Positions 26,521 through 37,738 of a stretch of 64,000 bases of DNA are shown here, in pieces. Below the pieces are notes generated by a model. That model did no database searches. It saw only the letters and a program-made list of their open reading frames with translations, and was not told the DNA's origin. The first letter of the stretch is position 1, and each line of letters begins with the position of its first letter. Made by a program: the position numbers and the translations under genes. This DNA is from Alphaproteobacteria bacterium (GTDB taxonomy: Bacteria; Myxococcota_A; UBA796; GCA-2862545): assembly GCA_020632915.1 (NCBI GenBank), contig JACKEP010000022.1, positions 28,013 through 92,012 of the forward strand, in the 5' to 3' direction.

Positions 26521-29500
26521 CTACTCCGCCCCGTCCACCTTCACCTCCGGCTGCGCCTCCTCCCGCTCCGCGGCATCCGGCACCGTCGGCTTGTCCACCG
26601 GTGGCGGTCCCTTGGCCTTGGCCGCCTCCAGCTTCGCGCGGATCTCGGTGCACCGACCCGTGATCGCCGCCTCGTCACCGCCGTAGGCGGCGTAGGCGTC
26701 GCGGAGCTGATCGCACACCGACGTCAGGCGAAGCTCGTAGTACAGGCCGCCCTGGATGAGCCGGTCGCCGTAGCTGGCGCGCAGCAGCAGGCGGGGCAGG
26801 ATCGACCACTCGGCGTCGACGGTGATGCCGTTCTCGTTGAGCTTGGGGGTGGGGTCGAAGATGGTCTCGACGTAGACCGTCCGGTAGACCGGCAGGCCCA
26901 CGCGCACGGTGCCATCGGACTCCACCGACACCGAGCCCAGGTTGGCGCCGCCGAGCACGGAGTTCAGCAGCAGGTCGCCGACGGCCTCGATGGCGGCCTG
27001 GCCCTGCTGGGCTGACAGGTCTTCGGGGGCCTGGCCGGTGAGCAGGATGACCAGGACCGCGGCCTCCGAGCCGAAGTCGTCGCTGCGGAAGTCGAAGGAC
27101 GGCGCGACGGCGGGGCCCGACAGGCGCAAGGACAGCTCGCCCACGCCCAGGTCCATCGCGCCGGCCACGTCGAGCTGGGGGTTGGCGTAGTCCTCGCCCA
27201 GGAAGGTGACGCGGCTGCCCTCGGCGATGTCGAACTTGCCGCGCAGCACCGACACGCGGCCGGCGAGCAGGTCGACGTCGCCCACGATCGACAGGTCGCC
27301 GCCGTCCATGCTCACCGCGAGGTCGCCGCCCAGGCGGGCGTCGATGTCGGCGCGCGTCAGGTTGGCGCCGAGCGAGCCCAGCGTGTCGAGCATCGGCACC
27401 TTCAGCAACATGCGCGTGTTGCGGCCCAGGTCGAGGTCGACGTCGAGGTGCAGGTCGTCGAGCAGCGTGGGGCCGGCGTCGACGTGGGTGACGAACGCGC
27501 CCGACCGGCGGTGGATGACGATCGACGGGTCCACCTGCATCGCGCGGGACTCGGTGAGCTCGGACGTGTCGAGCACCACGCGGCCCTGGTCGACCGCCAG
27601 GCGCCCGCGCAGGCTCACGTCGGGCCACGTGCCCTGGGTGGACAGATCGCCCGACGCGCGCAGCTCGGTGTTGTCGGTGGCCGTGAGCCACGCGTTGCGC
27701 AGGGACACCTCGCCCGCGATGTCGGACGGGAACCAGCTCTCCAACCGCACGGAGCCCTTGGCCGTGATCGCCGACGCGCCCGCCGACGTGAGCCGGTCGA
27801 GCGACGCACCGATGGGCCGCGTGGTCAGGCTGAGGCTGTTCAGCGTCACGTTGGCGACGGCGTCCTCGTTGGGGTCGTGCTCCAGCCGCGCCGACAGGTT
27901 GCCGTCGCGGATCTGGATGCCGATCGGGCGGTAGAGCGCGCGCAGCCCGGTCAGCTCGACGGTGGCGTTCGGGTCGGGGTCGAGCAGCGTGCCCTTGAGC
28001 GAGCCCTTCACCACGAGCTTGCCGTCCTGCACGTCCAGGCCCGGGTCGATCGACTCCAGCACGTCGAGCGGGATGCCGTCGCCGAGCGCCTCCAGGTCGA
28101 ACGCACCGGTGCCCCACGTCTTGGGGTCGGTGCGCAGGTCGACCACCATCGGCACGTGGCCATGGACATCGAGCCACGTGGTGTCGCCGTCGACGATCGA
28201 CAGGACCGCGTCGTAGCCTCCCTCCTCGGGCTCCACCTTCAGGTGCAGGTCGCCCGGGTGGCCCGCCATCACGAGCCCCGCCGTGGTGTCGACGCGCAGC
28301 TCGGGGGTGTCGGGCGAGCCGGACACCGCCACCGCGCCGTCCACCGTGCCCTGCACGTCGGCGTCGAAGCCCGCCCAGTCCAGCCACTCCCCGAGCGGGA
28401 AGCCGTCGAGCCGACCCCGGACGTCCAGGTCGTCGGCGAACAGCGTCAGCTCGGTGAAGTCGGGCTGGGGCGCGGTGCCGAGCAGCCAGTCGACGACCTC
28501 GCCCACGCGCGTGGCCGCGGTGCCGTCGGCGACCACGATCGGATCGTAGCCGTCGTACAGATCGACCGACGTGTCGAGCTTGCCCTCGCGACGCCGCAGG
28601 TCGATCTCGGCGCGCGCCCGACGCGGCAAGCCCTCGACCTCGACGTCGGCGACGCCCTGCAGGTCGAGGTCGGGATCGTGCAGGTCGCCCCGCACCGACA
28701 GCACCGCCGACAGCTCCCCGTCCGGCACCTCGGTGCCCGGCAGCAGCAGCGCCATACGCTCCGTCGTGCCCGGCGCCACCGTCACGTCGACGTCGGCGCT
28801 GCCCTTCGACGACAGCCCCGGCTTGGACAGGTCCGACACCACCGGCAGCGTGCCCGTCACCGTCACCAGCGGCCGGTCGCTCACCGCGGTGGACAGGTCC
28901 ACCGTGGCCCGATCCCCGTGCACCCCGAGCGTGCCGGACACGTCCAGCCAGCGGAAGGCGTCCTCGACGAACAGGTCGTGGGCGTCCACCTGCAGGTCGA
29001 GATCGGGGGTGCGCGGCGAGCCGGTGGCCGTCAGCTCCAGCGTCACCACGCCGTCGAGGCCCGAGAGCTGGTCGGGGAACAGCTCGGCGAAGGCGTCGAG
29101 ATCGAGGCCGTCGACCGTCACCCGACCGGCCAGCGGACGCGCGGTGCCCAGGTCGCCCGCGACAGTGAACTGGCCGAAGTTCGACGCCAGCGACAAGCGC
29201 GCGTCGGCGAGGCCCCCGTCCACCACGCGCAGGTGCAGCGGCTCGGGGTTGGTCCACCGCTGGCGCCACGTGGGCTGGAACACCACGCGGTCGATGTCGA
29301 CGTCCATCGTGCCCAGGTCGACGTGGACGTCGGGCGAGACGAGGAACGGATCGTCGTTCCAGCGCAGGTCGGGCGCGACGTGCAGGTCGTCGCCCTGCAG
29401 GTGGAGCACGACGGTGCCGTTGTTGCCGAGCAGCCCGAACAGCTCGTGGTCACCGACGGAGGCGGACACGTCGACCGACAGGTCACCCTCGGCGGGCACC

Positions 29501-31323
29501 ATCACGTCGAACGAGGCGGCGACGGCGTCGAAGCGCGCCAGGTCGCCATAGGACGCCGACGGGCTCGTGGCGTCGCCCGACACCCGCGTGGCCGTTCCTG
29601 CGTCGGTGGGCGTCACCTCGACCCGCAGCCGCGGCACGCTCACCGTGGCCATCGACGCCCCGTAGGCCTCCAGGTCGGTGCCGGTGAGGCTGCCGTCGAC
29701 GGTGACGTGGCCGTTGCGCACCGCGACCTGCGCATCGGCGACGGCGTGGCCCACCCGCACCCCGTCCGGCGCGTCCCACGTGACCGGCGCCATGTCGAGG
29801 TGGGCCGCGACGTCGATCGGCACCCCGTCGGCGAACACGTCGCCCGTGACCCGCCCGCGCCACGTGCCGCGCCCCCCCACCTGGTCGACCCCGAAGTCGG
29901 CCAGCATCGACGGCACCAGCGCGCCGTGCAGCCGCAGGTCGAGGTCGCCCTCCACCAGGTCGAGCGTGCCGCCGCCCGCGACCGTGCCGATCACCCCGGC
30001 GAGGTCGAGGTCCCCGAGGTCGAGCACCCCCCGGTGCAGGCCGATGTCGGCCCCGAAGCGACGCACGCGGACCCCGTAGACGTCGAGCTCCTCGCCGTCC
30101 CACCGCCCGTCGTCCACCCGCACCTCGTCGGGCCACGACGTCCCGCCGCCGTGCGCCGTCAGGTGGCCCTCCAGCCGCAGCGGGCCGCCGATCGTGGGCA
30201 GGATGTCCTCGAGGTGCAGCCCCTGGGCGACAAGCCCCGCGGTCCACCGCAGCGGGGCGTCCTCGGCGATCGGGCCTGGTTCGGGAGACGGATCGCAGCG
30301 GTCGGGGTCGCCGACGCCGTAGCCGGGCAGGCACACGACGGTGCCGTCCTCGACAGTGAGCGTCCCCCGCGTGGCGGGCCGATCGCCGCCCGCGGGCAGG
30401 CCGGCGAGGGTGCCGGACAGGCCGAGCCCGCCGAACGTGCCGGCCGCCGACAGGCTGCCCGCGTAGCGCCCGTGGGTGCCGGTGTGCAGCACGTCGTCGA
30501 GGGTGCCGAGGTCGAGCGGGTCGGCGGTGACGGTGAGCTGGGCGTCGCCGGCCTCGAACAGGTCGCGCAGGTGGCCGTCGAGGCCCAACCGGCTGCCCAG
30601 CACCTGAAGGTTCAGGGCGTCGGCGATCACGCCCTCGCCGGTCCACACGGCGCTGCCGTCGAGGTGGAGCCCCGCGGGCCCCGGCGCGAGCAGCACCCCG
30701 TCGAGCACCACGCCGTCGGCGTGCACGGCGGGCTCCTTGCGCGGCAGCCGCACGCGCGCACCGTCGAGGCGCAGCACCTTGGCTTCGAAGCCCGATGGGT
30801 CGCCCTCCTCGGGCGGGGGACCCCACAGGCTCACCATGCCGTCGCGCAGGCCGATGTCGTCGACCACGAGCTCGAAGGGCAGACCACCCCACCCGGGCGC
30901 GTCGGGATCGACGGGCTCGGTGCTCGGCCCCCCGAACAGGCGCGACAGGTTGAGCACGCCGTCGGCGTCGGTGGTCATGTCGACGCGCACGCCGTCCCCC
31001 CGCGCGGACGCGACCCGCACGGTGGCGTGGAGCAGCGCCCACAGGTCGAGCCGCACGTCGAGCCGGCGCACGCCGATCAACACGACGCCGTCGGGGTCGC
31101 GCATCGCGACGTCGGTGAGCGTGACGTGGCCACAGAGCGTGAACGACAGGTGGACCGGGTCGAGCGTGTAGCCCTCGCCCAGGATGCCCTGCACGCCGTC
31201 GTGCACGGCGAGCGCGATGCGGTCCTGCGCCCACCGCGTGTGCAGGCCCGCCACGAGCACGCCCACGAGCCCGAGACCGATCCCGAGCGCCCAGCGACAG
31301 CGACGGTGACGCGCACCCGCCAT
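26521..31323 (-). CDS. tamB: TamB-like translocation/assembly module protein (DUF490)
   Basis: 1600 residues. The N-terminal signal anchor (ALGIGLGLVGVLVAGL) is followed by an AsmA/TamB-like start, including a DPVHLSFTLCGHVTLTDV strand pair. A very long repetitive beta region of GxxDVxGxL-type strands forms the groove typical of bridge-like lipid-transfer proteins. The C-terminal DUF490 domain ends with LGSVSVESDGTVRVGLPV and LLLRASYGDRLIQGGLYYEL. TamB spans the periplasm and works with TamA in outer-membrane homeostasis and barrel or phospholipid delivery. The ATG overlaps the stop of the upstream Omp85 gene by one base (TGATG at 31321-31325), so the two are translationally coupled. Confidence 0.88.
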   Translation of the reverse strand: MAGARHRRCRWALGIGLGLVGVLVAGLHTRWAQDRIALAVHDGVQGILGEGYTLDPVHLSFTLCGHVTLTDVAMRDPDGVVLIGVRRLDVRLDLWALLHATVRVASARGDGVRVDMTTDADGVLNLSRLFGGPSTEPVDPDAPGWGGLPFELVVDDIGLRDGMVSLWGPPPEEGDPSGFEAKVLRLDGARVRLPRKEPAVHADGVVLDGVLLAPGPAGLHLDGSAVWTGEGVIADALNLQVLGSRLGLDGHLRDLFEAGDAQLTVTADPLDLGTLDDVLHTGTHGRYAGSLSAAGTFGGLGLSGTLAGLPAGGDRPATRGTLTVEDGTVVCLPGYGVGDPDRCDPSPEPGPIAEDAPLRWTAGLVAQGLHLEDILPTIGGPLRLEGHLTAHGGGTSWPDEVRVDDGRWDGEELDVYGVRVRRFGADIGLHRGVLDLGDLDLAGVIGTVAGGGTLDLVEGDLDLRLHGALVPSMLADFGVDQVGGRGTWRGRVTGDVFADGVPIDVAAHLDMAPVTWDAPDGVRVGHAVADAQVAVRNGHVTVDGSLTGTDLEAYGASMATVSVPRLRVEVTPTDAGTATRVSGDATSPSASYGDLARFDAVAASFDVMVPAEGDLSVDVSASVGDHELFGLLGNNGTVVLHLQGDDLHVAPDLRWNDDPFLVSPDVHVDLGTMDVDIDRVVFQPTWRQRWTNPEPLHLRVVDGGLADARLSLASNFGQFTVAGDLGTARPLAGRVTVDGLDLDAFAELFPDQLSGLDGVVTLELTATGSPRTPDLDLQVDAHDLFVEDAFRWLDVSGTLGVHGDRATVDLSTAVSDRPLVTVTGTLPVVSDLSKPGLSSKGSADVDVTVAPGTTERMALLLPGTEVPDGELSAVLSVRGDLHDPDLDLQGVADVEVEGLPRRARAEIDLRRREGKLDTSVDLYDGYDPIVVADGTAATRVGEVVDWLLGTAPQPDFTELTLFADDLDVRGRLDGFPLGEWLDWAGFDADVQGTVDGAVAVSGSPDTPELRVDTTAGLVMAGHPGDLHLKVEPEEGGYDAVLSIVDGDTTWLDVHGHVPMVVDLRTDPKTWGTGAFDLEALGDGIPLDVLESIDPGLDVQDGKLVVKGSLKGTLLDPDPNATVELTGLRALYRPIGIQIRDGNLSARLEHDPNEDAVANVTLNSLSLTTRPIGASLDRLTSAGASAITAKGSVRLESWFPSDIAGEVSLRNAWLTATDNTELRASGDLSTQGTWPDVSLRGRLAVDQGRVVLDTSELTESRAMQVDPSIVIHRRSGAFVTHVDAGPTLLDDLHLDVDLDLGRNTRMLLKVPMLDTLGSLGANLTRADIDARLGGDLAVSMDGGDLSIVGDVDLLAGRVSVLRGKFDIAEGSRVTFLGEDYANPQLDVAGAMDLGVGELSLRLSGPAVAPSFDFRSDDFGSEAAVLVILLTGQAPEDLSAQQGQAAIEAVGDLLLNSVLGGANLGSVSVESDGTVRVGLPVYRTVYVETIFDPTPKLNENGITVDAEWSILPRLLLRASYGDRLIQGGLYYELRLTSVCDQLRDAYAAYGGDEAAITGRCTEIRAKLEAAKAKGPPPVDKPTVPDAAEREEAQPEVKVDGAE

Positions 31324-33506
31324 CAGAAGGCCTCGCCGATGGCGAGGAACAGGTTGATCGCGAGCGGGAACTGGCGGCCCGGCAGGTTCTCGCGCACGCG
31401 CGTGGCGCCGGTGAACAGGTCGAAGCCGCGGGGCAGGCGGTCGATCGGGTTGCAGCCGATGTAGCGCGCCGGGCTGATGTCCTCGGGGTAGACGGGCCGC
31501 AGGCCGACGTCGAGCCGGATGGGGCCCACCGGCGAGTCGAAGCGCATGCCCACACCGCCGCCGGCGCGGATCTTGTCGGCGCTCGTGTCGGGCCACCGGT
31601 TGGCGAGCAGGCCGGCGTCGCCGAACACGGCGAAGCTGACGCCGTACTTCCAGTCGTAGCGGACCTCGGCGCTCGCCTCGGCGGCGAAGGCGCCCCCGCG
31701 CGGCAGGTAGGTGCGCGTCAGGTCGTAGGTCTCGCCGTTGTTGTGCTGCGGGTTCGGGCGACCGTAGCGGTAGGAGCAGATCAGGTCGTAGGCGCCCACC
31801 TGATCGGTGCGGAAGCCGCGCAGGCTGTTGGGTCCGCCGAGGAACGCGAGGTCCGGGTAGGGCAGCGCGTCGCCCGCGGTCCACGGCAGCAGCCCGATGG
31901 CGTGGAGCCGACCGGCCACCACGAACGGGAACGACGTCTGCCGGCGCGAGAACCGCAGCGGCGAGAACGCCCGCACCTCCCCCTCGACCCGGCTGTAGAG
32001 GAAGCCCTTGCCGGGCACGCCGTCGTTGGCCGCGCCGGCGGTGTCGAAGGCCGGGATCGGGATCGACTGGCGCACGGCGAGGTTCCAGAACGTGCCGCTG
32101 CGCGTGCGGATGGGGTCGTCGCGGTAGTCGAGGACGAACCGCACGTCGAGCGCGAGCAGCCGGTAGTCGGCGCCCGAGAAGTCCCCGCCGAACTGCAGCC
32201 GCGCGGCCTCGAGCGTCTCGGCGCTGGGCTCGAGGTAGCGGAACCACTCGAACACCGGCCCGCCCGACAGCGTGGCGTAGCGGTTGAACCGGTAGCGCAG
32301 CGCCACGTTCGCGGTGGTCTTCCAGTACGGCAGCGTGCCGAACTGGGCGTCCTGCTTGAACTCGCCGCCCACGGTCAGGCCGAGCCGGCCCCCCATCCAC
32401 CACGGGTAGTCGAACTCCAGGCCGCCCAGGCCGGTGAGCAGGAAGTCGCCGCCGAGGCCCTGGTCGTCGCGCACCACGCCGATGATGGCGCCGAGCGACG
32501 CGTCGGCGTCGAGCTGGACGCCGGTGCCGAACAGGTGCAGGTCGCGAAAGCCCAGCGACAGCTTCGGGCTGACGGTGAAGTAGTCGAAGTTGACGCCTGC
32601 ACCGACCCGGAAGCGCCGCAGCTTGGCCTCGGTGAGCGTGACGTCGATGGGCACCGTGGGATCGGTGGGATCGGACAGGTCGGGCGCCAGGTCCACCAGC
32701 GAGAACAGGTTGGTCTCGAACAGCCGCGCCTGCGCGTCGCGCAGCTCGGACAGGCGGAACGGCCGCCCGGCCTCGATGTCGACCGTCGAGCGCACCGCGA
32801 CCTCGTCGACGCGCTCGAGGCCGTGGACGCGCAGCTCGCCGAAGCGCGACACGATGCCGGGCGTGACGAGCACGGTGAGGTCGACCTCGTGCTCCTCGGG
32901 GTAGGCGTCGACCGTCAGCTCGGACGTGGCGTAGGCGTAGCCGTGGTCCTGCAGCTCCTCGACGATGCGCTTCTGCGCCGCGCGCACCGTGTCGAGGTCG
33001 AACTGCTCGCCGGTGGTGATCGGGCTGTCGCGCCGCGCCTGGCGGATGACGGCGGCCGCGGCGGCGTCCCAGTTCCCGGTGACGCTGTAGGTGCGGATGA
33101 CGGACGCCTGGCCGGGCACGACGTGGCCGATGAGGTCGACCACGCCCGCGCGCTTGTCCGAGTCCTGCCGGACGCGCCGGATCTCCCACCCGTCGACGTG
33201 GGCGTCGAACCACCCGTGGTGGGCGTACCAGATCTCCAGCCGACGGCCGTCCGCGCGCAGGCTGTCGAGCGACAGCGTCACCGGCTGCGTGAAGTACATG
33301 AACGGGAAGGTGAAGGTCAGCGGCGGACTCTGCTTCTGCACCATCGCGCGCCGCAGCTGCAGGCCGTTGTTGCCGCTGAACAGGCCGCCGTTGCCCACGA
33401 AACGGACGCGACGCACGATGTCGGTGCGAACCTCCTTGCGCGAAGGCGTGCAGCCCGCGAGGATGAGCGACGCGACGACCCCGCTGCGGATCAGCAGCGA
33501 GGACAC
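31323..33506 (-). CDS. TamA/BamA-like Omp85 protein with lipobox
   Basis: 727 residues from the GTG at 33504-33506. That start gives a compact lipoprotein signal (IRSGVVASLILAGC); an ATG at 33572 is possible but would make an over-long leader and overlap the divergent gene. Three or so POTRA-type modules follow (residues ~30-330; for example IRTYSVTGNWDAAAAAVIRQ and FGELRVHGLERVDEVAV). The 16-strand barrel has the conserved LAFLGGPNSLRGFRTDQVG, matching the family (V/I)RG(F/Y) lid motif, and the protein ends in a C-terminal Phe. With tamB downstream this is a TamA-type partner. A lipid-anchored N-terminus is unusual for Omp85 proteins. Confidence 0.85.
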   Translation of the reverse strand: MSSLLIRSGVVASLILAGCTPSRKEVRTDIVRRVRFVGNGGLFSGNNGLQLRRAMVQKQSPPLTFTFPFMYFTQPVTLSLDSLRADGRRLEIWYAHHGWFDAHVDGWEIRRVRQDSDKRAGVVDLIGHVVPGQASVIRTYSVTGNWDAAAAAVIRQARRDSPITTGEQFDLDTVRAAQKRIVEELQDHGYAYATSELTVDAYPEEHEVDLTVLVTPGIVSRFGELRVHGLERVDEVAVRSTVDIEAGRPFRLSELRDAQARLFETNLFSLVDLAPDLSDPTDPTVPIDVTLTEAKLRRFRVGAGVNFDYFTVSPKLSLGFRDLHLFGTGVQLDADASLGAIIGVVRDDQGLGGDFLLTGLGGLEFDYPWWMGGRLGLTVGGEFKQDAQFGTLPYWKTTANVALRYRFNRYATLSGGPVFEWFRYLEPSAETLEAARLQFGGDFSGADYRLLALDVRFVLDYRDDPIRTRSGTFWNLAVRQSIPIPAFDTAGAANDGVPGKGFLYSRVEGEVRAFSPLRFSRRQTSFPFVVAGRLHAIGLLPWTAGDALPYPDLAFLGGPNSLRGFRTDQVGAYDLICSYRYGRPNPQHNNGETYDLTRTYLPRGGAFAAEASAEVRYDWKYGVSFAVFGDAGLLANRWPDTSADKIRAGGGVGMRFDSPVGPIRLDVGLRPVYPEDISPARYIGCNPIDRLPRGFDLFTGATRVRENLPGRQFPLAINLFLAIGEAF

Positions 33507-33566
33507 GCGGGCACCGAGCCGCCACGTCGCTCCAGGGCCGAAACCCAAAGCACCCCCGTCAACCCG

Positions 33567-34142
33567 ATGCATCCGCTCGTTCGCTTCGTGCTCGTCGCCA
33601 CGCCGCTCGGCGTGCTCCTGTTCCTGGTGCTCGCCGGCTTCTTCACCGCTTGGGAGGGTCACGCCGTCAGCCACCGTCCAGCGCAGGTCGAAGACCCGGC
33701 CGTCTACACCGTGCTCATCGTAACCGATGACGGCCGCGGGCTAGAGTCCGACTGGCCCGCAAAGGTCGTGGAACCGCTGGGTCTGTCGGTGGACGTCACC
33801 GGCGTGCCGCCCAACAAGATCCCCGACACGGCGGCCGTCACCCGCAAGTCCCGCTTTGCGACGTTCTTCACGGTGGTCCCGCACGACGGCGAGAGCATCG
33901 CCGTGTCCACGCTGTCGGCCCGCGCCCTGTCCACGGCGGTGATGGCCTACGTGCTCGCGTTCTTCCTGCACAACATGTGGCTGTCCGGATCGCCGTTCAG
34001 CTGGGAGATCAAGGAGCGCGCCGTGCCCGACGCCCCGACGGACTCGCCGGAGGCGCTCACGGAGGCCCAGCGCAAGCGCGCCCGCAGCAAGCAGGGCCCC
34101 CCGCCGCCACGCCCGCGCGTGGGTGGGGGACGTCGCCGGTGA
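33567..34142 (+). CDS. Two-TM hypothetical membrane protein
   Basis: 191 residues. It is divergent from the Omp85 gene. The N-terminal membrane segment (FVLVATPLGVLLFLVLAGFF) is followed by a ~95-residue loop with VYTVLIVTDDGRGLESDWP. A second hydrophobic segment (VMAYVLAFFLHNMWL) precedes a Pro/Arg-rich tail. The loop is probably periplasmic, with a short cytoplasmic basic tail. I do not recognise the family. The start lacks a good ribosome site, so it could lie a few codons later. It precedes the asparagine-synthetase-like gene by 13 bp and is probably cotranscribed with it. Confidence 0.65.
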   Translation: MHPLVRFVLVATPLGVLLFLVLAGFFTAWEGHAVSHRPAQVEDPAVYTVLIVTDDGRGLESDWPAKVVEPLGLSVDVTGVPPNKIPDTAAVTRKSRFATFFTVVPHDGESIAVSTLSARALSTAVMAYVLAFFLHNMWLSGSPFSWEIKERAVPDAPTDSPEALTEAQRKRARSKQGPPPPRPRVGGGRRR

Positions 34143-34155
34143 TCGGAGCGCGTGC

Positions 34156-35970
34156 ATGGCAGGGCTGATCGGCATCGTCCAGGAGGGCGGCCGCGCCGTC
34201 CCCGACCGTCTCCTCCAGCGGATGCGCAAGCGCCAGGTCCACCACGGGACCGAGGGTGGCGTGACGCGCCAGGGCGACATCACGCTGGCGTGGTCCGGCC
34301 GGCGCGACGACACCGCCTGGGCCGACGACGGCCTGGAGGTGGTGATCGACGGCTGGACCGCGTTCCGCGACCACCACGACACCGAGCCGCTGGGCGAGGC
34401 CGCGCGCGTGGCCCGGGCGTGGCGACGGTGGGGCATCGACCTCGTCCGCTACGTCGAGGGCGAGTTCGTCGTCGTGATCCTGGAGCGGGCCGAGGGCGTG
34501 GTGCACGTGCTGCGCGACGCCGCCGGCACACGCCCGCTGTACTGGGCCCGCGCCCCCGGTCGCGTGGCGTTCTGCTCCGACATCGCGCCGCTGCTGGAGC
34601 TGTCGTGGGTCTCCCGGGAGCTCGCCCGCGACCACCTGTCCGAGTACCTCGCGTTCCGCTGCGTCCACGCCCCGCGCACGCTGCTGCGCGACGTCCAGCA
34701 GCTGCCGCCGGGCCACCGCCTGCGGGCCACCACGGAAGGCGCCCGGGTGGTGCGGTGGCACACCCCCACCTACGCCGCCCCCGGCACCGCCATCCCGCGC
34801 GAGCAGGACGTCGTCCCCGAGCTGACGGCGGCTGTGGAGCGCGCCGTGCGACGCCGGCTGGTGGGCGATCGGCCCGTCGGCGTCTACCTGTCCGGCGGGG
34901 TGGGCTCCACGTCGCTGGTGGCCGCGGCACGGTCGGCCGCGCGCACGCTCAAGACGTTCACGGTCGCCTTCGCCGAGGAGCCGTTCCCCGAGTCGCCGTT
35001 CGCCGGTCGCGTCGCGCAGATCCTCGGCATGGAGCACCACGTCGTCACCGTGGGCTCCAAGGAGGTCGCCGAGCGCTTCGACGACGCGATCGCGTGCCTG
35101 GGTCACCCGATCGGCAACGTCGCCACCGTGCTCCAGCTCGAGCTCGCGAAGGCCGCCGCGCTGCAGGTCGACACGGTGCTCACCGGCGACGGCACCGACC
35201 AGCTGTTCGGCGGCGGGATGCTCACGCGGCCGGCGGCGATGATCCGCAGGTCGCAGGCCTTCCACCGCCTGCCGTCGGCCGTGCGCGCCCCGATCACCCG
35301 CGCGCTGGCCACGTTCGACCGCGGCCACACCGTGCGCACCACGCCCGAGGAGTGGCCGCTCGCCGAGGGCCTGGGCGGCGTCCACCTGTTCGACACCCGC
35401 CAGCGCCGCACGCTGCTGCTCGACGAGTCGCTCGTGCGCCCGAGCGTGCGGCGCGAGGTGCTGGAGCCGTTCTACAAGAGCGTCGACACCGACATCCTCA
35501 ACAGCGTGCTCCACGCCTTCTTCATGTCGTCGCTGGTGGCCGACACGCTGCCGCGCGTGGAGTCGACGGCGGCGGCGGCAGGCCTGTCGGCGGGCTTCCC
35601 GCTCCTCGACCGCGAGGTGCAGCGCCTCGCCCAGGTGTTGCCGGGCGGCTTCAAGGTGGGCGGGGTCGGTCGCGCCGACCTGCCCACGCGCTGGCTGCTG
35701 CGTGCGGCCCTGCAGGGCGCGGTGCCGTCGGCCCTGGTGAACCGTCCCGACCGCGGCCTGCCGCGCCCGCTCGACGACTGGCTGACCGGCGCGGGGCGCC
35801 TGTTCCTGGAGGACCGGTTCACGCTGCTGCGCCGCGACCCGCTGGAGCTGTTCCACACGACGGCGCTGGAGGGGCTCAAGCGGGGTCTCGGGCGCACACC
35901 CGGCGCCACCCAGCGGCTGTGGTCGCTGCTCATCCTCGACGGCTGGATCCGGGCGATCGGCGCCACCTGA
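34156..35970 (+). CDS. Asparagine-synthetase-like protein with altered active sites
   Basis: 604 residues from an ATG with ggag 7 bases upstream. The overall layout is that of AsnB-type amidotransferases: a class-II glutaminase fold (~1-190) and a PP-loop synthetase domain (~210-600; TGDGTDQLFGG at ~343, and a C-terminal LPRVEST...AGFPLLDREV). Two catalytic elements differ. The N-terminus reads MAGLIGI, so the Cys2 nucleophile of MCGI is Ala. The pyrophosphate loop is SGGVGSTS at ~246 instead of SGGxDS, losing the conserved Asp. It is probably not glutamine-dependent, and its ATP chemistry may be altered or lost. Substrate unknown. Confidence 0.8.
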   Translation: MAGLIGIVQEGGRAVPDRLLQRMRKRQVHHGTEGGVTRQGDITLAWSGRRDDTAWADDGLEVVIDGWTAFRDHHDTEPLGEAARVARAWRRWGIDLVRYVEGEFVVVILERAEGVVHVLRDAAGTRPLYWARAPGRVAFCSDIAPLLELSWVSRELARDHLSEYLAFRCVHAPRTLLRDVQQLPPGHRLRATTEGARVVRWHTPTYAAPGTAIPREQDVVPELTAAVERAVRRRLVGDRPVGVYLSGGVGSTSLVAAARSAARTLKTFTVAFAEEPFPESPFAGRVAQILGMEHHVVTVGSKEVAERFDDAIACLGHPIGNVATVLQLELAKAAALQVDTVLTGDGTDQLFGGGMLTRPAAMIRRSQAFHRLPSAVRAPITRALATFDRGHTVRTTPEEWPLAEGLGGVHLFDTRQRRTLLLDESLVRPSVRREVLEPFYKSVDTDILNSVLHAFFMSSLVADTLPRVESTAAAAGLSAGFPLLDREVQRLAQVLPGGFKVGGVGRADLPTRWLLRAALQGAVPSALVNRPDRGLPRPLDDWLTGAGRLFLEDRFTLLRRDPLELFHTTALEGLKRGLGRTPGATQRLWSLLILDGWIRAIGAT

Positions 35971-35971
35971 T

Positions 35972-36000
35972 CGCCCGGCCCGCGGCGGTGTCGCCGGGCG
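35972..36000. terminator. Hairpin between the AsnB-like gene and dnaX
   Basis: Positions 35972-35979 (cgcccggc) and 35993-36000 (gccgggcg) are perfect complements around a 13-base loop. The hairpin starts directly after the AsnB-like stop and just before the candidate dnaX promoter. There is no T-run. Confidence 0.4.
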
Positions 36001-36002
36001 CC

Positions 36003-36031
36003 TTGCCGGCCCGACGCACCCGTCCTACCCT
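36003..36031 (+). promoter_or_regulatory. Candidate sigma70-type promoter for dnaX operon
   Basis: TTGCCG at 36003-36008 and TACCCT at 36026-36031 are separated by 17 bases. They lie about 25 bases upstream of the dnaX GTG and its ribosome site (aggag, 36046). This fits sigma70 consensus spacing for a GC-rich genome. It is sequence-based only. Confidence 0.45.
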
Positions 36032-36055
36032 GCTCGCTCGTTCGCAGGAGCGGCC

Positions 36056-37734
<1,679 letters not shown>

Positions 37735-37738
<4 letters not shown>

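Noticed and set aside
26521..33525. One continuous 2334-residue minus-strand frame
   Set aside because: The part above 31323 is antisense-free but out of frame with the Omp85 gene and is Arg/Ala/Pro-rich shadow sequence; the real gene (tamB) begins at the ATG at 31323 that overlaps the Omp85 stop.
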